From Pseudonocardia sediminis (GTDB lineage: Bacteria; Actinomycetota; Actinomycetes; Mycobacteriales; Pseudonocardiaceae): DNA of 64,000 nt. Below the pieces are notes generated by a model. The model made no database searches. It was not told the DNA's origin and saw nothing but the letters and a program-made list of their open reading frames with translations. The position numbers and the translations under genes were made by a program. The DNA is taken from NCBI RefSeq assembly GCF_004217185.1, contig NZ_SHKL01000001.1:62001-126000 (forward strand), read 5' to 3'. Shown piece after piece: positions 33,936 to 42,281 of the stretch (the first letter of the stretch is position 1; each line of letters opens with the position of its first letter).

Positions 33936-34754
33936 ATGGACGAGGGCCCGCGCGGCTGGGGTGTGCCGCTCTACGAGCAGGTGCTGTCCGGGCTGGAGCC
34001 CGGCGCACCGCTGCTCGACGTCGGCTGCGGCGCGGGCACGTTCACCGCGTTCGCGGCCGCGCGCGGGTGGACGGTCAGCGGCGCCGACACCGACCGGTCC
34101 GCCCTCGCCGTGGCCGAGCGCGAGCTCCCGGGCGTCGATCTGCGCCTGACCGACGCCCACGACCTGCCCTGGCCGGACGACGCGTTCGGCCAGGTCACGC
34201 TCGTGCAGGTGCTCGCGCACGTGACCAACCCGATCGTCGCGCTCCGGGAGGCGGCACGGGTGTGCGAGCCGGGCGGCCGGGTGCGGGCGACGGTCTGGGG
34301 ACGCCCGGAGGAGTGCGACGTCGGCGAGTTCGGCCGGGCGCTGGCCCCGTTCCTGCCGGGTGCTCCCGCGCCGGCGGAGGGGCGACGGCCGTCCGGTCTC
34401 GGCGGCTCGTCGTCGCCGGGCTGCGCATCCACACCGGCGCGGCCGGGACGGTCCGGGGGAGGACCGCCTCCGCTGACCGAGCCGGACCGCCTGCGCAAGG
34501 TGGCGGGCCTGGCCGGGCTCGCGGTGCGGGACCTGCACGAGGTCGTGTGCACGTTCGACTACGCCGACGCCGACGAGCTGGTCGGCCCGGTCCTGGACTC
34601 CGCGCTCGGACGTCGCGCGGTGATGCGCTCGACCGGCGGCCCCCGGGCGGTGAAGCGGGCCCTGCTGACCGGCCTGGAGCGCTTCCGCGACGGTGACGGC
34701 TACCGGCTGCACAACACGTTCCGCGTCCTCGACGCCGCCCCGGCCGGGGACTGA
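33936..34754 (+). CDS. Class I SAM-dependent methyltransferase
   Basis: 272 aa. SAM-binding motif I is LLDVGCGAGTF near residues 26-36, the acidic end of strand 2 is GADTD, motif II is LTDAHDLPWPDDAFGQVTLVQVL, and the post-motif EAARVCEPGGRV follows. Residues about 145-178 (GRRPSGLGGSSSPGCASTP...) are Ser/Pro/Gly-rich and unlike the rest of the fold; they may be a loop insertion or a local frame-shift pair. Substrate unknown. Ends in a strong convergent hairpin. Confidence 0.8.
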   Translation: MDEGPRGWGVPLYEQVLSGLEPGAPLLDVGCGAGTFTAFAAARGWTVSGADTDRSALAVAERELPGVDLRLTDAHDLPWPDDAFGQVTLVQVLAHVTNPIVALREAARVCEPGGRVRATVWGRPEECDVGEFGRALAPFLPGAPAPAEGRRPSGLGGSSSPGCASTPARPGRSGGGPPPLTEPDRLRKVAGLAGLAVRDLHEVVCTFDYADADELVGPVLDSALGRRAVMRSTGGPRAVKRALLTGLERFRDGDGYRLHNTFRVLDAAPAGD

Positions 34755-34770
34755 GCCCTCGGCCGGGCCC

Positions 34771-34817
34771 ACTCGTGGAGCATTCGTGCCGCGTCGCCGC
34801 ACGAATGCGCCATGAGT
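34771..34817. terminator. Long bidirectional hairpin
   Basis: ACTCGTGGAGCATTCGTGC (34771-34789) pairs with 34799-34817 at 17 of 19 positions, including a perfect 10-bp core GCATTCGTGC/GCACGAATGC. It lies between convergent genes. Confidence 0.75.
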
Positions 34818-34846
34818 GCCGCGACCGGCGGGATGCGAGCTCGGGG

Positions 34847-35338
34847 TCAGGCGGCGGAGGAGGGGCGGTGCGCGCCCGTCGCACCGAGGGTGTCGACGCC
34901 CAGGGCGCGGCGCAGGCCGGCCTCGTCCCAGAGCGTGCGCACCGCGTCGATCTTGTTCTGCCGGATCCGCACCAGCGACATCGCGAGCACCGTCACCTGC
35001 CGGCCGGTCGGTGCGACGCCGGGCAGCAGCCAGGGCAGCTCCCGGTCGTGGGTGAAGGAGAACTCGACCTCGTCGACGAGCTTGCGGGTGTCGAGGGTGC
35101 GGGACAGCCGCTCGTGGGTCAGGTCCGGCGGCAGGTGCGGGAGGAAGTCCTGCGAGAGGTAGCGGTGGACGTCGTCGGCGCCGGTGCCGCCGGCCCCGCT
35201 CGGGACCTCCTGCACGCTCCCGCCGACGGCCATCGCCGCCGCCGCGGCGTCGGCGTCACGACGGTCGAACAGGTCGGAGCAGAACCGGTCCCGCAGCTCC
35301 TCCATCTGTTTCATCAGGACCTGCATGCCGGGCGTCAT
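34847..35338 (-). CDS. NTF2/SnoaL-like fold protein in the alcohol dehydrogenase operon
   Basis: 163 aa from the ATG at 35338. GGAGA ends 7 nt before it; the upstream ATG at 35353 lies only 10 nt from a large hairpin and has no Shine-Dalgarno, so it was not chosen. The sequence (MTPGMQVLMKQMEELRDRF; LVDEVEFSFTHDRELPWLLPGV; LVRIRQNKIDAVRTLWDE) matches the pattern of a nuclear-transport-factor-2-like alpha+beta barrel, used by small enzymes and binding proteins. Last in line after the dehydrogenase-amidohydrolase-DUF59 operon but separated by a terminator-like hairpin. Function unknown. Confidence 0.65.
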   Translation of the reverse strand: MTPGMQVLMKQMEELRDRFCSDLFDRRDADAAAAAMAVGGSVQEVPSGAGGTGADDVHRYLSQDFLPHLPPDLTHERLSRTLDTRKLVDEVEFSFTHDRELPWLLPGVAPTGRQVTVLAMSLVRIRQNKIDAVRTLWDEAGLRRALGVDTLGATGAHRPSSAA

Positions 35339-35363
35339 CGAGTCGTCTCCCATCGCGAACGTG

Positions 35364-35413
35364 CCGTGGCCCCACAGCATGCCCCCGGGTGGGGGCCCGC
35401 CATGGGGCCACGG
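35364..35413 (-). terminator. Nested hairpin terminator
   Basis: CCGTGGCCCCA (35364-35374) pairs with TGGGGCCACGG (35403-35413). Inside it GCCCCC (35381-35386) pairs with GGGGGC (35391-35396). Located 11 nt after the DUF59 gene stop, it probably ends the operon. Confidence 0.65.
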
Positions 35414-35424
35414 TCGTACCGGCT

Positions 35425-36147
35425 CTAGTGCGCGACCGCCTCCGGGGCGTAGCGCAGCGCCAGCAGTGACTTGCAGTACTCGCCGTTCGTCTCGATCCCG
35501 ACCCGCTGCAGCCGCGCCCGACGCAGGTGCAACGGCACCTGCTCGGTCGTGACCCTGCTGCCGTCGGCGTGCAGGAGCAGCGGGGCGTCGTCGCCGGCCG
35601 GGAGCCCGACCCGCTCCCGACGCTCTCGGAGCCGCGTGAGCTCCACGGTGTCGGCGACGGTGCCGACGACCTCGCCCAGTGTCATCGTGGCGAGCTCGTC
35701 CGGACCGACCCCGATGTCGACCAGCGGCCGGGCGACCCGGTCCTGGCCGGCCATCGCGGACTTCGAGATGAACGTGTGCCGCAGCTCGTCGAGCTCGGCC
35801 GTGGCCTCGCCCTGGTAGGAGCCCTCGAACGACCCCACGAAGCCGGCCTGTGCCGCGACCCCGCCGTTGATCTCGGCGGAGGCGTGGTGGTCGGCCAGGA
35901 CGATCTCGGCACGGGTGACCCCGGGGACCGCCGACACCGCGTCGTAGGCGTCGGCGACCATCAGGAACGAGAAGTTCGGCGCGCAGAAGAACGTGGGCAA
36001 CCGCAGCCCGACGGAGACCACCCCGTCGGGCGAGACGGTGCACGACTCGACGAAGTCGAGGTCCGTGATGGGCTCGTCCAACTCCGGGTCGAGCACCGTC
36101 CCCAGCGCGGTCCACACGGCCTGCCGGTCGACAGGCCGGGCGGTCAT
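35425..36147 (-). CDS. DUF59/MIP18-family iron-sulfur assembly-like protein
   Basis: 240 aa from the ATG at 36147, which overlaps the amidohydrolase stop as ATGA. The N-terminal DUF59 domain (about 8-95) has the typical VLDPELDEPITDLDFVESCTV and LRLPTFFCAPNFSFLM with a conserved cysteine. A C-terminal helical extension ends with TNGEYCKSLLALRY. Proteins of this extended type accompany propane and related diiron monooxygenase operons (prm/mim), where they are presumed to aid metal-centre maturation. No monooxygenase is present in this window. Confidence 0.8.
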   Translation of the reverse strand: MTARPVDRQAVWTALGTVLDPELDEPITDLDFVESCTVSPDGVVSVGLRLPTFFCAPNFSFLMVADAYDAVSAVPGVTRAEIVLADHHASAEINGGVAAQAGFVGSFEGSYQGEATAELDELRHTFISKSAMAGQDRVARPLVDIGVGPDELATMTLGEVVGTVADTVELTRLRERRERVGLPAGDDAPLLLHADGSRVTTEQVPLHLRRARLQRVGIETNGEYCKSLLALRYAPEAVAH

Positions 36148-37163
36148 GCCTGCGCCACCGCCTCGTCCTGCAGCTGCAGCTCGGCCGGAACCGGGATGTC
36201 GTACAGGCGCGCGGCGTTGAGGCCCAGGATCTTCTTCTTCGACGCCGTGGTCAGGCGCGGGTAGTCGGAGAACTGGTCCTCGTCGGGCATCTGCCAGTCG
36301 ACCAGGCCCTCGACCTGCCACTTCGGCGTCCAGATGTTGTAGTCACCGCCGAAGAGCATCTTGTCCTCGCCGACCCAGAACAGCAGCTCGCCCATGACCT
36401 TGGCGAAGAACTTCGGGCGGGCGTGCATGAGGCCACCGACGACGACCGAGAGGCCGGCGTAGACGTTGGGCTCCTGCACCGCCATGAAGCAGAAGTCCTC
36501 GATGCGCGGCAGGCCCACGTGCTCGACGATGAAGTTCAGGTCCTGGAAGTCGGTGGCCGCGTGGTCGACGTCGGCGACGTCGAACGCGTCCTTGTCCAGC
36601 GGCCAGATGGTCGGGCCCTTGTGGATGTGGACGTTCTTCACGCCGGCGTCCTGGGCGTGCTGCAGGAACTTGTAGCACTCCGGGTCGGTCAGCTTGAAGC
36701 CGCGCGAGTCGCCGTTCCACTCCGCGGTGTAGAGCTTGATGCCCTTGTGGTTGTACTTCGCCATGTCGGCGTCGAACTCGTCGAGGCCCTTCTGGCCGTC
36801 ACGCGGGTCGAAGCGCCCGTTGACGATCAGCTTCTCGCCCCACTTCTCCAGCGTCTGCGCGTTCTGCGCGACGGTGTTGAAGCCCTCGGCGTACCACTCG
36901 CGCAGGTAGGTCGACTGGAAGATCGCGTAGTCGACGTGACCCTCCTGGAACATGTCCCGGTCGAAGTCCTCGGGCGTGACCTTGAGGAACTTCTCCCAGT
37001 CCCAGTGGGTCTCGGGCGGGCCGAGCTGGTGGTAGCCGTAGAAGCAGTCGATCCAGCCCTTGGCGTACTGCTCGGCTCCCTTGACCCAGTTCTCCTTGGA
37101 CGCGTCCCAGAAGTGGCTGTGGGAGTCAACGACGAAGTACTTCTCGCCATCCTTCTCGTACAT
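36144..37163 (-). CDS. Amidohydrolase-family protein (amidohydrolase_2 / TIM-barrel metal hydrolase)
   Basis: 339 aa. The N-terminal VDSHSHFWD gives the metal-binding H-x-H. NVHIHKGPTIWPLD near 175-188 and FIVEHVGLPRIEDF near 212 supply further histidines, and LFGGDYNIWTPKW near 274 the aspartate. Members of this exact type are a fixed companion gene of actinobacterial propane monooxygenases and are predicted to act on decarboxylation- or hydrolysis-type reactions; the real substrate is unknown. Overlaps the DUF59 gene by four bases and lies 75 nt after the alcohol dehydrogenase. Confidence 0.83.
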   Translation of the reverse strand: MYEKDGEKYFVVDSHSHFWDASKENWVKGAEQYAKGWIDCFYGYHQLGPPETHWDWEKFLKVTPEDFDRDMFQEGHVDYAIFQSTYLREWYAEGFNTVAQNAQTLEKWGEKLIVNGRFDPRDGQKGLDEFDADMAKYNHKGIKLYTAEWNGDSRGFKLTDPECYKFLQHAQDAGVKNVHIHKGPTIWPLDKDAFDVADVDHAATDFQDLNFIVEHVGLPRIEDFCFMAVQEPNVYAGLSVVVGGLMHARPKFFAKVMGELLFWVGEDKMLFGGDYNIWTPKWQVEGLVDWQMPDEDQFSDYPRLTTASKKKILGLNAARLYDIPVPAELQLQDEAVAQA

Positions 37164-37179
37164 GACATTCCTCCTGCGT

Positions 37180-37195
37180 CAGCGCGTGCGCGCTG
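37180..37195. promoter_or_regulatory. CAGCGCG-tg-CGCGCTG palindrome before the amidohydrolase
   Basis: Perfect 7-bp arms 17 nt upstream of the amidohydrolase start. The overlapping CGTCAGCGCGTGCG (37177-37190) matches 13 of 14 bases of a segment (1221-1234) in the palindrome upstream of the dehydrogenase at the left end of the window. Confidence 0.35.
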
Positions 37196-37237
37196 TTCGG
37201 TGGTGGGTAGGAGCTCTCGAACGGACGTGCGTACAGA

Positions 37238-38266
37238 TCAGGGGACGAGGATCGCCCGGCCGCGGACCTTGCCCGCGTCCAGGTCGTGCAGGGCGTCCAG
37301 CGCCGAGTCCAGCGGGTACTGCTTGGTGTGCAGCGTGACCTTTCCGGCCTGGGCCAGGACCATCAGCTCGGCGAGGTCGTTGTAGGTGCCGACGATGTTG
37401 CCGATCACGTTCTTCTCGCCGGCCACGAAGTCCAGCGTCGGGGCCGTGAACTCGCCGCCGTAGCCGAGCATGAACTGGTAGCCGGCCGGGCCGGTCATCT
37501 GCCAGGCGTCGAGCTCCGCACCCTGCTCGGCGACGAAGTCGAACACCACGGTGGCGCCGCCTCCGGTGAGCTCCTGCACCGCGGCGACGTGGTTGCCGTC
37601 GGCGACGACGGTCTCGTCCGCGCCGATCTGCTTGGCCAGCTCGAGGGCGGCCGGGTTCTTGTCCACCACGATGATCTTGGTGGCGGTCAGAGCGGCGAGG
37701 GCCTGGATGCCGATGTGGCCGAGGCCGCCGGCGCCCTGCACGACCGCGGTGGTGCCCGGGAAGAGCAGCGGGACGGCCTTGCGCACCGCGTGGTAGGCCG
37801 TGATGCCCGCGTCGGCCAGCGCGGCGACGTCGGCCGGGTTGGTCTCCGGGTTCAGCTTCACGCACGCCCGGGCCGTGGTCCGCAGGTACTCGGCCATGCC
37901 GCCGTCGTTGTTGGACAGGCCGGGGAAGAACGCGTCGCCGGTGCACTGCATGTCGCGGCCGTAGCGGCACATCACGCACAGGCCGCAGGACGGCTGCGGG
38001 TGCAGGATGACGGTGTCGCCCACCTTGACGTTGGTGACGCCCTCGCCGACCTCGTGCACCCAGCCCGCGTTCTCGTGGCCGATGACGTACGGCAGGTCCG
38101 GGTTCTGGATGTCCTTCCAGTCCCCGTTGATGATGTGCAGGTCGGTGCGGCACACGCCGGCCCCGCCGACCTTGATGATCACGTCGAGGGGACCCTGGAG
38201 CTTCGGCTCGGGGATGTCGTCGAGCTTCGGGTCCTCTTGGTACCCGTGTACCCGCACGGCCTTCAC
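37238..38266 (-). CDS. NAD-dependent zinc alcohol dehydrogenase
   Basis: 342 aa from the GTG at 38266 with GGAGG 8 nt upstream. Catalytic zinc ligands C in GVCRTDLH (about C38) and H in GHENAG (about 61-62); structural zinc cysteines in CGLCVMCRYGRDMQC (about 94-108); NAD motif GAGGLGHIG near 174-182. It oxidises a short-chain alcohol, plausibly 2-propanol or 1-propanol given its neighbours. First gene of the operon with the amidohydrolase and DUF59 genes. A promoter and inverted repeat lie upstream. Confidence 0.88.
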   Translation of the reverse strand: MKAVRVHGYQEDPKLDDIPEPKLQGPLDVIIKVGGAGVCRTDLHIINGDWKDIQNPDLPYVIGHENAGWVHEVGEGVTNVKVGDTVILHPQPSCGLCVMCRYGRDMQCTGDAFFPGLSNNDGGMAEYLRTTARACVKLNPETNPADVAALADAGITAYHAVRKAVPLLFPGTTAVVQGAGGLGHIGIQALAALTATKIIVVDKNPAALELAKQIGADETVVADGNHVAAVQELTGGGATVVFDFVAEQGAELDAWQMTGPAGYQFMLGYGGEFTAPTLDFVAGEKNVIGNIVGTYNDLAELMVLAQAGKVTLHTKQYPLDSALDALHDLDAGKVRGRAILVP

Positions 38267-38362
38267 GTGAGTACCTCCTGGCTTCGTATGCGCGGCGGTG
38301 CGCATGAGGTGGGAGCGGTGGGCGGCATTCGGGACTGCCGGTGCGTGCCCGCGGTCACACTG

Positions 38363-38391
38363 ATCTCAATCCCACCGCACTTCACGTACAA
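38363..38391 (-). promoter_or_regulatory. Promoter of the alcohol dehydrogenase operon
   Basis: On the minus strand TTGTAC (38391-38386), a 17-nt spacer and TGAGAT (38368-38363). This is a good sigma-A-type pair about 100 nt before the GTG start. The leader also contains an ATGCGC/GCGCAT inverted repeat at 38288-38305. Confidence 0.5.
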
Positions 38392-38400
38392 GGGGGTCCA

Positions 38401-38419
38401 TTCTCGCTGATTGCGAAAA
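38401..38419. promoter_or_regulatory. TTCTCGC-tgatt-GCGAAAA inverted repeat
   Basis: 6 of 7 paired bases, immediately upstream of the predicted -35 box of the alcohol dehydrogenase promoter. The placement is suited to an activator site. Confidence 0.4.
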
Positions 38420-38492
38420 GGGACTAAACGGACGTCTCTGAGCGGCGGATATCGGACCTCGACGTTGCGCTACCGAGCAGTAACATCACGGC

Positions 38493-38966
38493 ATGGCAGA
38501 CGACGCGAGCTGGGTGGCCGAGGCGATGAGGACGGCGGTGCCGTGGGTGACCGCCGCCGGCGTCGAGTTCGGCGAGATCACGACCGAGCGGGCGGTGGCG
38601 GTCCTCCCGGACCGCTCCGACCAGCACAACCACGTCGGCGGACCGCACGCAGCGGTGATCTTCGGGCTGGGCGAGACGGCGTCCGGTGCGGTGGGTCTGG
38701 CCGCGTTCGCCTCGGCCGGGGCGGTGGCGACGCCGCTCGTCGTGCGCTCGGAGATCGGGTACGTCCGGCTCGCCAAGGGCGACCTGCGTGCCGAGGCGAT
38801 CTTGACCCGTCCGGCGGACGAGGTCCTGGCCGAGCTGCACGGCGGTACCCGGCCGGAGTTCGCGGTCGACGTCGTGATCACCGACGGGTCCGGTCGGGAG
38901 ACCAGCCGGATGACCGTCGTCTGGACGCTCCGTCCGAATCGGGCGGACGCCCCGGCCCCCGTCTAG
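38493..38966 (+). CDS. Hotdog-fold thioesterase-like protein (PaaI/DUF4442 group)
   Basis: 157 aa, one hotdog domain: NHVGGPHAAVIFGLGETASG is the central helix region with a probable catalytic Asn/His area, followed by VRSEIGYVRLAKGDLRAEA. Members hydrolyse acyl-CoA thioesters or bind acyl groups; specificity unknown. Divergent from the alcohol dehydrogenase operon and 10 nt before the NAD(P)-binding gene, with which it is probably co-transcribed. Confidence 0.78.
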   Translation: MADDASWVAEAMRTAVPWVTAAGVEFGEITTERAVAVLPDRSDQHNHVGGPHAAVIFGLGETASGAVGLAAFASAGAVATPLVVRSEIGYVRLAKGDLRAEAILTRPADEVLAELHGGTRPEFAVDVVITDGSGRETSRMTVVWTLRPNRADAPAPV

Positions 38967-38976
38967 CGTTGACCGT

Positions 38977-39639
38977 ATGGACGTGGTGATCGCAGGAGGA
39001 CACGGCAAGATCGCTCTGCGGCTGGCGACGACGCTCGCCGGTCAGGGACACACGGTGGTGTCGCTCGTACGCAACCCCGGGCACACCGACGACGTGACGG
39101 CGACGGGTGCGCGGGCCGTCGTCGCGGACCTGGAGACGATCTCGATCGCCGAGCTCGCCGGGCACCTCGAGGGTGCGGACGCCGTGGTGTTCGCCGCCGG
39201 CGCGGGGCCGGACAGCGGCGCGGAGCGCAAGGACACGGTGGACCGTGCCGGGGCGACCCTGCTCGCCGACGCCGCGGCGAAGGCCGGCGTCCGCCGTTAC
39301 CTGCTGGTCTCGGCGACCGGCGTGGACGCCGAGCCGGACCCGGAGCGCGGCGAGGTGTGGGCCGCCTACATCGCGGCCAAGAAGGCGGCCGAGGAGGCGA
39401 TCCGCGCCGACCGGCACCTGGACGCGACGATCCTGCGTCCCGGCAGGCTCACCGACGACCCGGGTACCGGGAAGGTGCTGCTCACCCCGGAGCCCGCGGA
39501 CTACGGCGACATCACCCGCGACGACACCGCCGCCGTGCTGGCCGCCCTGCTGGAGTCCCCGTACACCGCCGGGACCACCCTCGAGCTGCGGGGCGGCGAG
39601 CAGCCGATCGGCGAGGCGGTCGCCGCGCAGGCGAGGTAA
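38977..39639 (+). CDS. NAD(P)-binding atypical short-chain dehydrogenase
   Basis: 220 aa Rossmann protein. VIAGGHGKIALRLA near 4-17 is the G-x-x-G-x-x-G cofactor loop, LVRNPGHTDD suits NADPH binding by the arginine, and YIAAKKAAEEAIRA carries a Y-x-x-x-K-like pair near 127-131. It resembles the NmrA/YwnB-like NAD(P)H-binding group that includes flavin reductases and redox sensors. The reaction is unknown. A perfect hairpin follows. Confidence 0.8.
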   Translation: MDVVIAGGHGKIALRLATTLAGQGHTVVSLVRNPGHTDDVTATGARAVVADLETISIAELAGHLEGADAVVFAAGAGPDSGAERKDTVDRAGATLLADAAAKAGVRRYLLVSATGVDAEPDPERGEVWAAYIAAKKAAEEAIRADRHLDATILRPGRLTDDPGTGKVLLTPEPADYGDITRDDTAAVLAALLESPYTAGTTLELRGGEQPIGEAVAAQAR

Positions 39640-39660
39640 CCGACCACACTCGCCCGGTCG

Positions 39661-39685
39661 GGGGCGGTCAGGCGTGGACCGCCCC
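39661..39685 (+). terminator. Hairpin terminator
   Basis: GGGGCGGTC (39661-39669) and GACCGCCCC (39677-39685) with a 7-nt loop. It lies 22 nt after the NAD(P)-binding gene and just upstream of the next start. Confidence 0.65.
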
Positions 39686-39706
39686 GCTATCGGGAAGGCG
39701 TGTCCC

Positions 39707-41119
39707 ATGACCGACAACGAGCAGACCTTCGACGTCGTGGTGATCGGCGGCGGGCCCGTCGGGGAGAACGCGGCGGACTACGCGAACCAGGGCGGCCTCA
39801 GCGCCGCGATCGTGGAGTCCGAGCTGGTCGGCGGTGAGTGCTCCTACTGGGCGTGCATCCCGTCGAAGGCGTTGCTGCGCACCCCGCAGGCCGTCGCCGA
39901 CGCCCGGCGCCTGTCCGGCGTCACCGCGGACTTCGACGTCGACGCGGTACTCGCCCGGCGGACGTCGTTCACCTCCGACTGGGCCGACGACGGGCAGGTG
40001 TCCTGGGTCGAGGGCGCCGGGATCACGCTGCTGCGCGGACGCGGCCGGGTCGCCGGCGAGCGCGCCGTCGAGATCACCGCACCGGACGGGTCGACGAGCA
40101 CGGTGCACGCCCGCCGCGCGGTCGTGCTGGCCACCGGCAGCGTCCCGGTCCCGCCGCCGGTGCCCGGCCTGGACCACGTCCGGACCTGGGGATCGCGCGA
40201 CGCGACGTCGGCCAAGGCCGTCCCGCCGCGCCTGGGCGTGCTCGGCGGCGGTGTCGTCGGCTGCGAGATGGCGCTCGCGTTCGCCCGTCTGGGATCCACG
40301 GTCACCCTGTTCAACCGGGGTGAGCGCCTGCTGCCCTCGACCGAGCCGGTGGCCGGGGAGCGCGTCGCCGCCGGGCTGCGCGAGGCGGGCGTGGACGTCC
40401 GCCTGAACCAGGGTCTGGACGAGGTGGCCCCGTCCGGCGACGCGATCCGGCTGACCGCGGGCCCCGACACGATCGACGTGGACGAGCTGCTGGTCGCCAC
40501 CGGTCGCCGTCCGGCCAGCCTGGACGCCGGGCTGGACACCGTCGGGGTCGACCCGGACGAGCTCGCCGTGGACGACTCCGGCCTGGTCACCGGCGTGGCG
40601 GGGGAGTGGCTCTACGCCGTCGGCGACGTCAACGGCCGGGCCCCGCTCACCCACCAGGGCAAGTACCAGGCGCGGATCGCGGCCAACGCGATCGTCGCCC
40701 GCGCGGCCGGGACGACGCCGGCGACCGGGCCGTGGGGCGAGCACGCCGCCACCGCCGACCACCGGTCGGTGCCGCAGGTCGTGTTCACCGACCCGGAGGT
40801 CGCCGCCGTCGGCCTGACCGCGGCGCAGGCCCACGAGCAGGGCATCCCGTCGCGCGCGGTGGAGATCGACATCGCGGTCGCGGGCTCGTCGCTGCACTCC
40901 GACGACTACGCCGGGCGCGCGGTGATGGTGGTCGACACCGAGCGGGAGATCGTCGTCGGTCTGACGTTCGTCGGCCAGGACGTCGCCGAGATGGTGCACG
41001 CGGCGACGATCGCCGTCGTCGGCGAGGTGCCGCTGTCGCGGCTGTGGCACGCGGTGCCGGTGTTCCCGACGATCAGCGAGGTGTGGCTGCGGCTGCTCGA
41101 GGCCTACCGCGCGGGCTGA
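39707..41119 (+). CDS. FAD-dependent pyridine nucleotide-disulfide oxidoreductase (dihydrolipoamide dehydrogenase/mercuric reductase-like)
   Basis: 470 aa. FAD motif VVVIGGGPVGENAA at about 9-22, redox disulfide C-S-Y-W-A-C (about C44 and C49) in GGECSYWACIPSKALLR, NAD motif LGVLGGGVVGCEMA near 177-190, and second FAD motif LYAVGDVNGRAPLTHQGKY near 305. The C-terminal dimer domain has H-x4-E-like residues in MVHAATIAVVGEVPLSRLWHAVP. It may reduce a thiol cofactor or metal; no 2-oxoacid dehydrogenase genes are nearby, so it is not assigned as Lpd of PDH. Confidence 0.85.
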   Translation: MTDNEQTFDVVVIGGGPVGENAADYANQGGLSAAIVESELVGGECSYWACIPSKALLRTPQAVADARRLSGVTADFDVDAVLARRTSFTSDWADDGQVSWVEGAGITLLRGRGRVAGERAVEITAPDGSTSTVHARRAVVLATGSVPVPPPVPGLDHVRTWGSRDATSAKAVPPRLGVLGGGVVGCEMALAFARLGSTVTLFNRGERLLPSTEPVAGERVAAGLREAGVDVRLNQGLDEVAPSGDAIRLTAGPDTIDVDELLVATGRRPASLDAGLDTVGVDPDELAVDDSGLVTGVAGEWLYAVGDVNGRAPLTHQGKYQARIAANAIVARAAGTTPATGPWGEHAATADHRSVPQVVFTDPEVAAVGLTAAQAHEQGIPSRAVEIDIAVAGSSLHSDDYAGRAVMVVDTEREIVVGLTFVGQDVAEMVHAATIAVVGEVPLSRLWHAVPVFPTISEVWLRLLEAYRAG

Positions 41120-41141
41120 GCCCCGGCTCGCCGGAACGGCG

Positions 41142-41172
41142 GCGTCCGGGCCGGTGTCACCGGCCCGGACGC
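41142..41172. terminator. Bidirectional terminator with 15-bp arms
   Basis: GCGTCCGGGCCGGTG (41142-41156) and its exact complement (41158-41172) around one T, between convergent genes. The most perfect palindrome in the window. Confidence 0.8.
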
Positions 41173-41182
41173 GGAGCCGGTC

Positions 41183-42136
41183 TCAGGCGCGGATGCCGAG
41201 GAACGAGAGCAGCTCGACCTCGATCCGGTCCAGGTCGTGCGAGACGGCCCGGTAGGCCGTCTTGCGGCGCTGCGCGGGCATCTGCTCGGCGGCCCGGACG
41301 GCGGCCGCGAAGTCGTGCAGGCGCGGGCGGGTGGCCTCGACGAAACGCTTGGCGTCGGCGTTGCGCCCGGTCGTGCCGTCGGACTCGAGCTCGTCGAGCG
41401 AGCGGGCGATCCGCGAGATCCGAGAGTGCAGCTGCCCGCCGCGGCCGCTGTAGCTGCCGAGCTCCTCGGTGGAGACGCCCAGCCTTCGCGAGCGGTGGTC
41501 GTCCCAGCGGTGGCGCAGCGTGCCCGCCGCGGCCACCGCGTACGGGGCCAGCAGCGGCGCGACGAGCTTGCCGATGGCCAGGTAGCGCTTGGCCTTGGCC
41601 GCGTTCCACTCCCGGGCCTGACGCTCGCGCTCGGCCTGCTTGAGCTGGTTCTGCTCGCTCTTGAGCTGGGCCTTCGTCGCGTTGTTCTGCGCCTTGGCCT
41701 CGGCCCTGCGCGCACCGCTCTCGGCCTTCGCCTGCATCTTCGCGATCTTGTGGTCGGCCTTGAGGCTCGCCTTGTCCACCGTTCCCCCTACCTGCGTGGT
41801 CGCGTTGCCGGCGGCCTTACGGGCACGCTTGCTCGCCGTCTTGGCGCGCTTGCCGGCCTTGCGGGTGGCCTTGTCCGCACGCTTGCCCGCGGCCTCGGCC
41901 CGTGCGCGCGCCTTCTCGGCCTTCCTGCTCAGCTTCCCGGCGGCCGCGTCGGCCCGCTCGCGGGTCGCGTCGGCGGCCTCGCGCACACGGACCGACGCGG
42001 TACCGATGGCCCCCTGCACGTGCTCGGCCGCGGTGCCGACGGCGTGCTGGACGTTCTCGGAAGCGGTGACCGCCGCCTCCCGGGTCGCCTCGGCGGCACG
42101 CTCACCCGCACTCGGCTTCCTGCGCAGCAGTCCCAT
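41183..42136 (-). CDS. DUF6474-type Ala/Lys-rich helical protein
   Basis: 317 aa from the ATG at 42136, with GAAGGA about 7 nt upstream. Residues 15-185 are almost entirely Ala, Lys, Arg and Glu in heptad-like patterns (RADAAAGKLSRKAEKARARAE), resembling a coiled coil or a histone-H1-like tail. Residues 190-217 are more hydrophobic (LAIGKLVAPLLAPYAVAAAG), and a folded helical domain follows to the end. Matches the actinobacterial DUF6474 family. The function is unknown; DNA or envelope binding is possible from the basic repeats. Confidence 0.7.
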   Translation of the reverse strand: MGLLRRKPSAGERAAEATREAAVTASENVQHAVGTAAEHVQGAIGTASVRVREAADATRERADAAAGKLSRKAEKARARAEAAGKRADKATRKAGKRAKTASKRARKAAGNATTQVGGTVDKASLKADHKIAKMQAKAESGARRAEAKAQNNATKAQLKSEQNQLKQAERERQAREWNAAKAKRYLAIGKLVAPLLAPYAVAAAGTLRHRWDDHRSRRLGVSTEELGSYSGRGGQLHSRISRIARSLDELESDGTTGRNADAKRFVEATRPRLHDFAAAVRAAEQMPAQRRKTAYRAVSHDLDRIEVELLSFLGIRA

Positions 42137-42281
42137 GTGCTGTCCTTCCGCGATCGACGACACGACGATGATCGTCGCAGCTTAGGGTGCTCGCACCGCT
42201 GGCGCAGGCGCCGCACCGGCGCGGCGTCGCAGCGGCACGCGGGAACCATACTGTCGGGGTCGGTCTCTACCCTCGTGAGCT

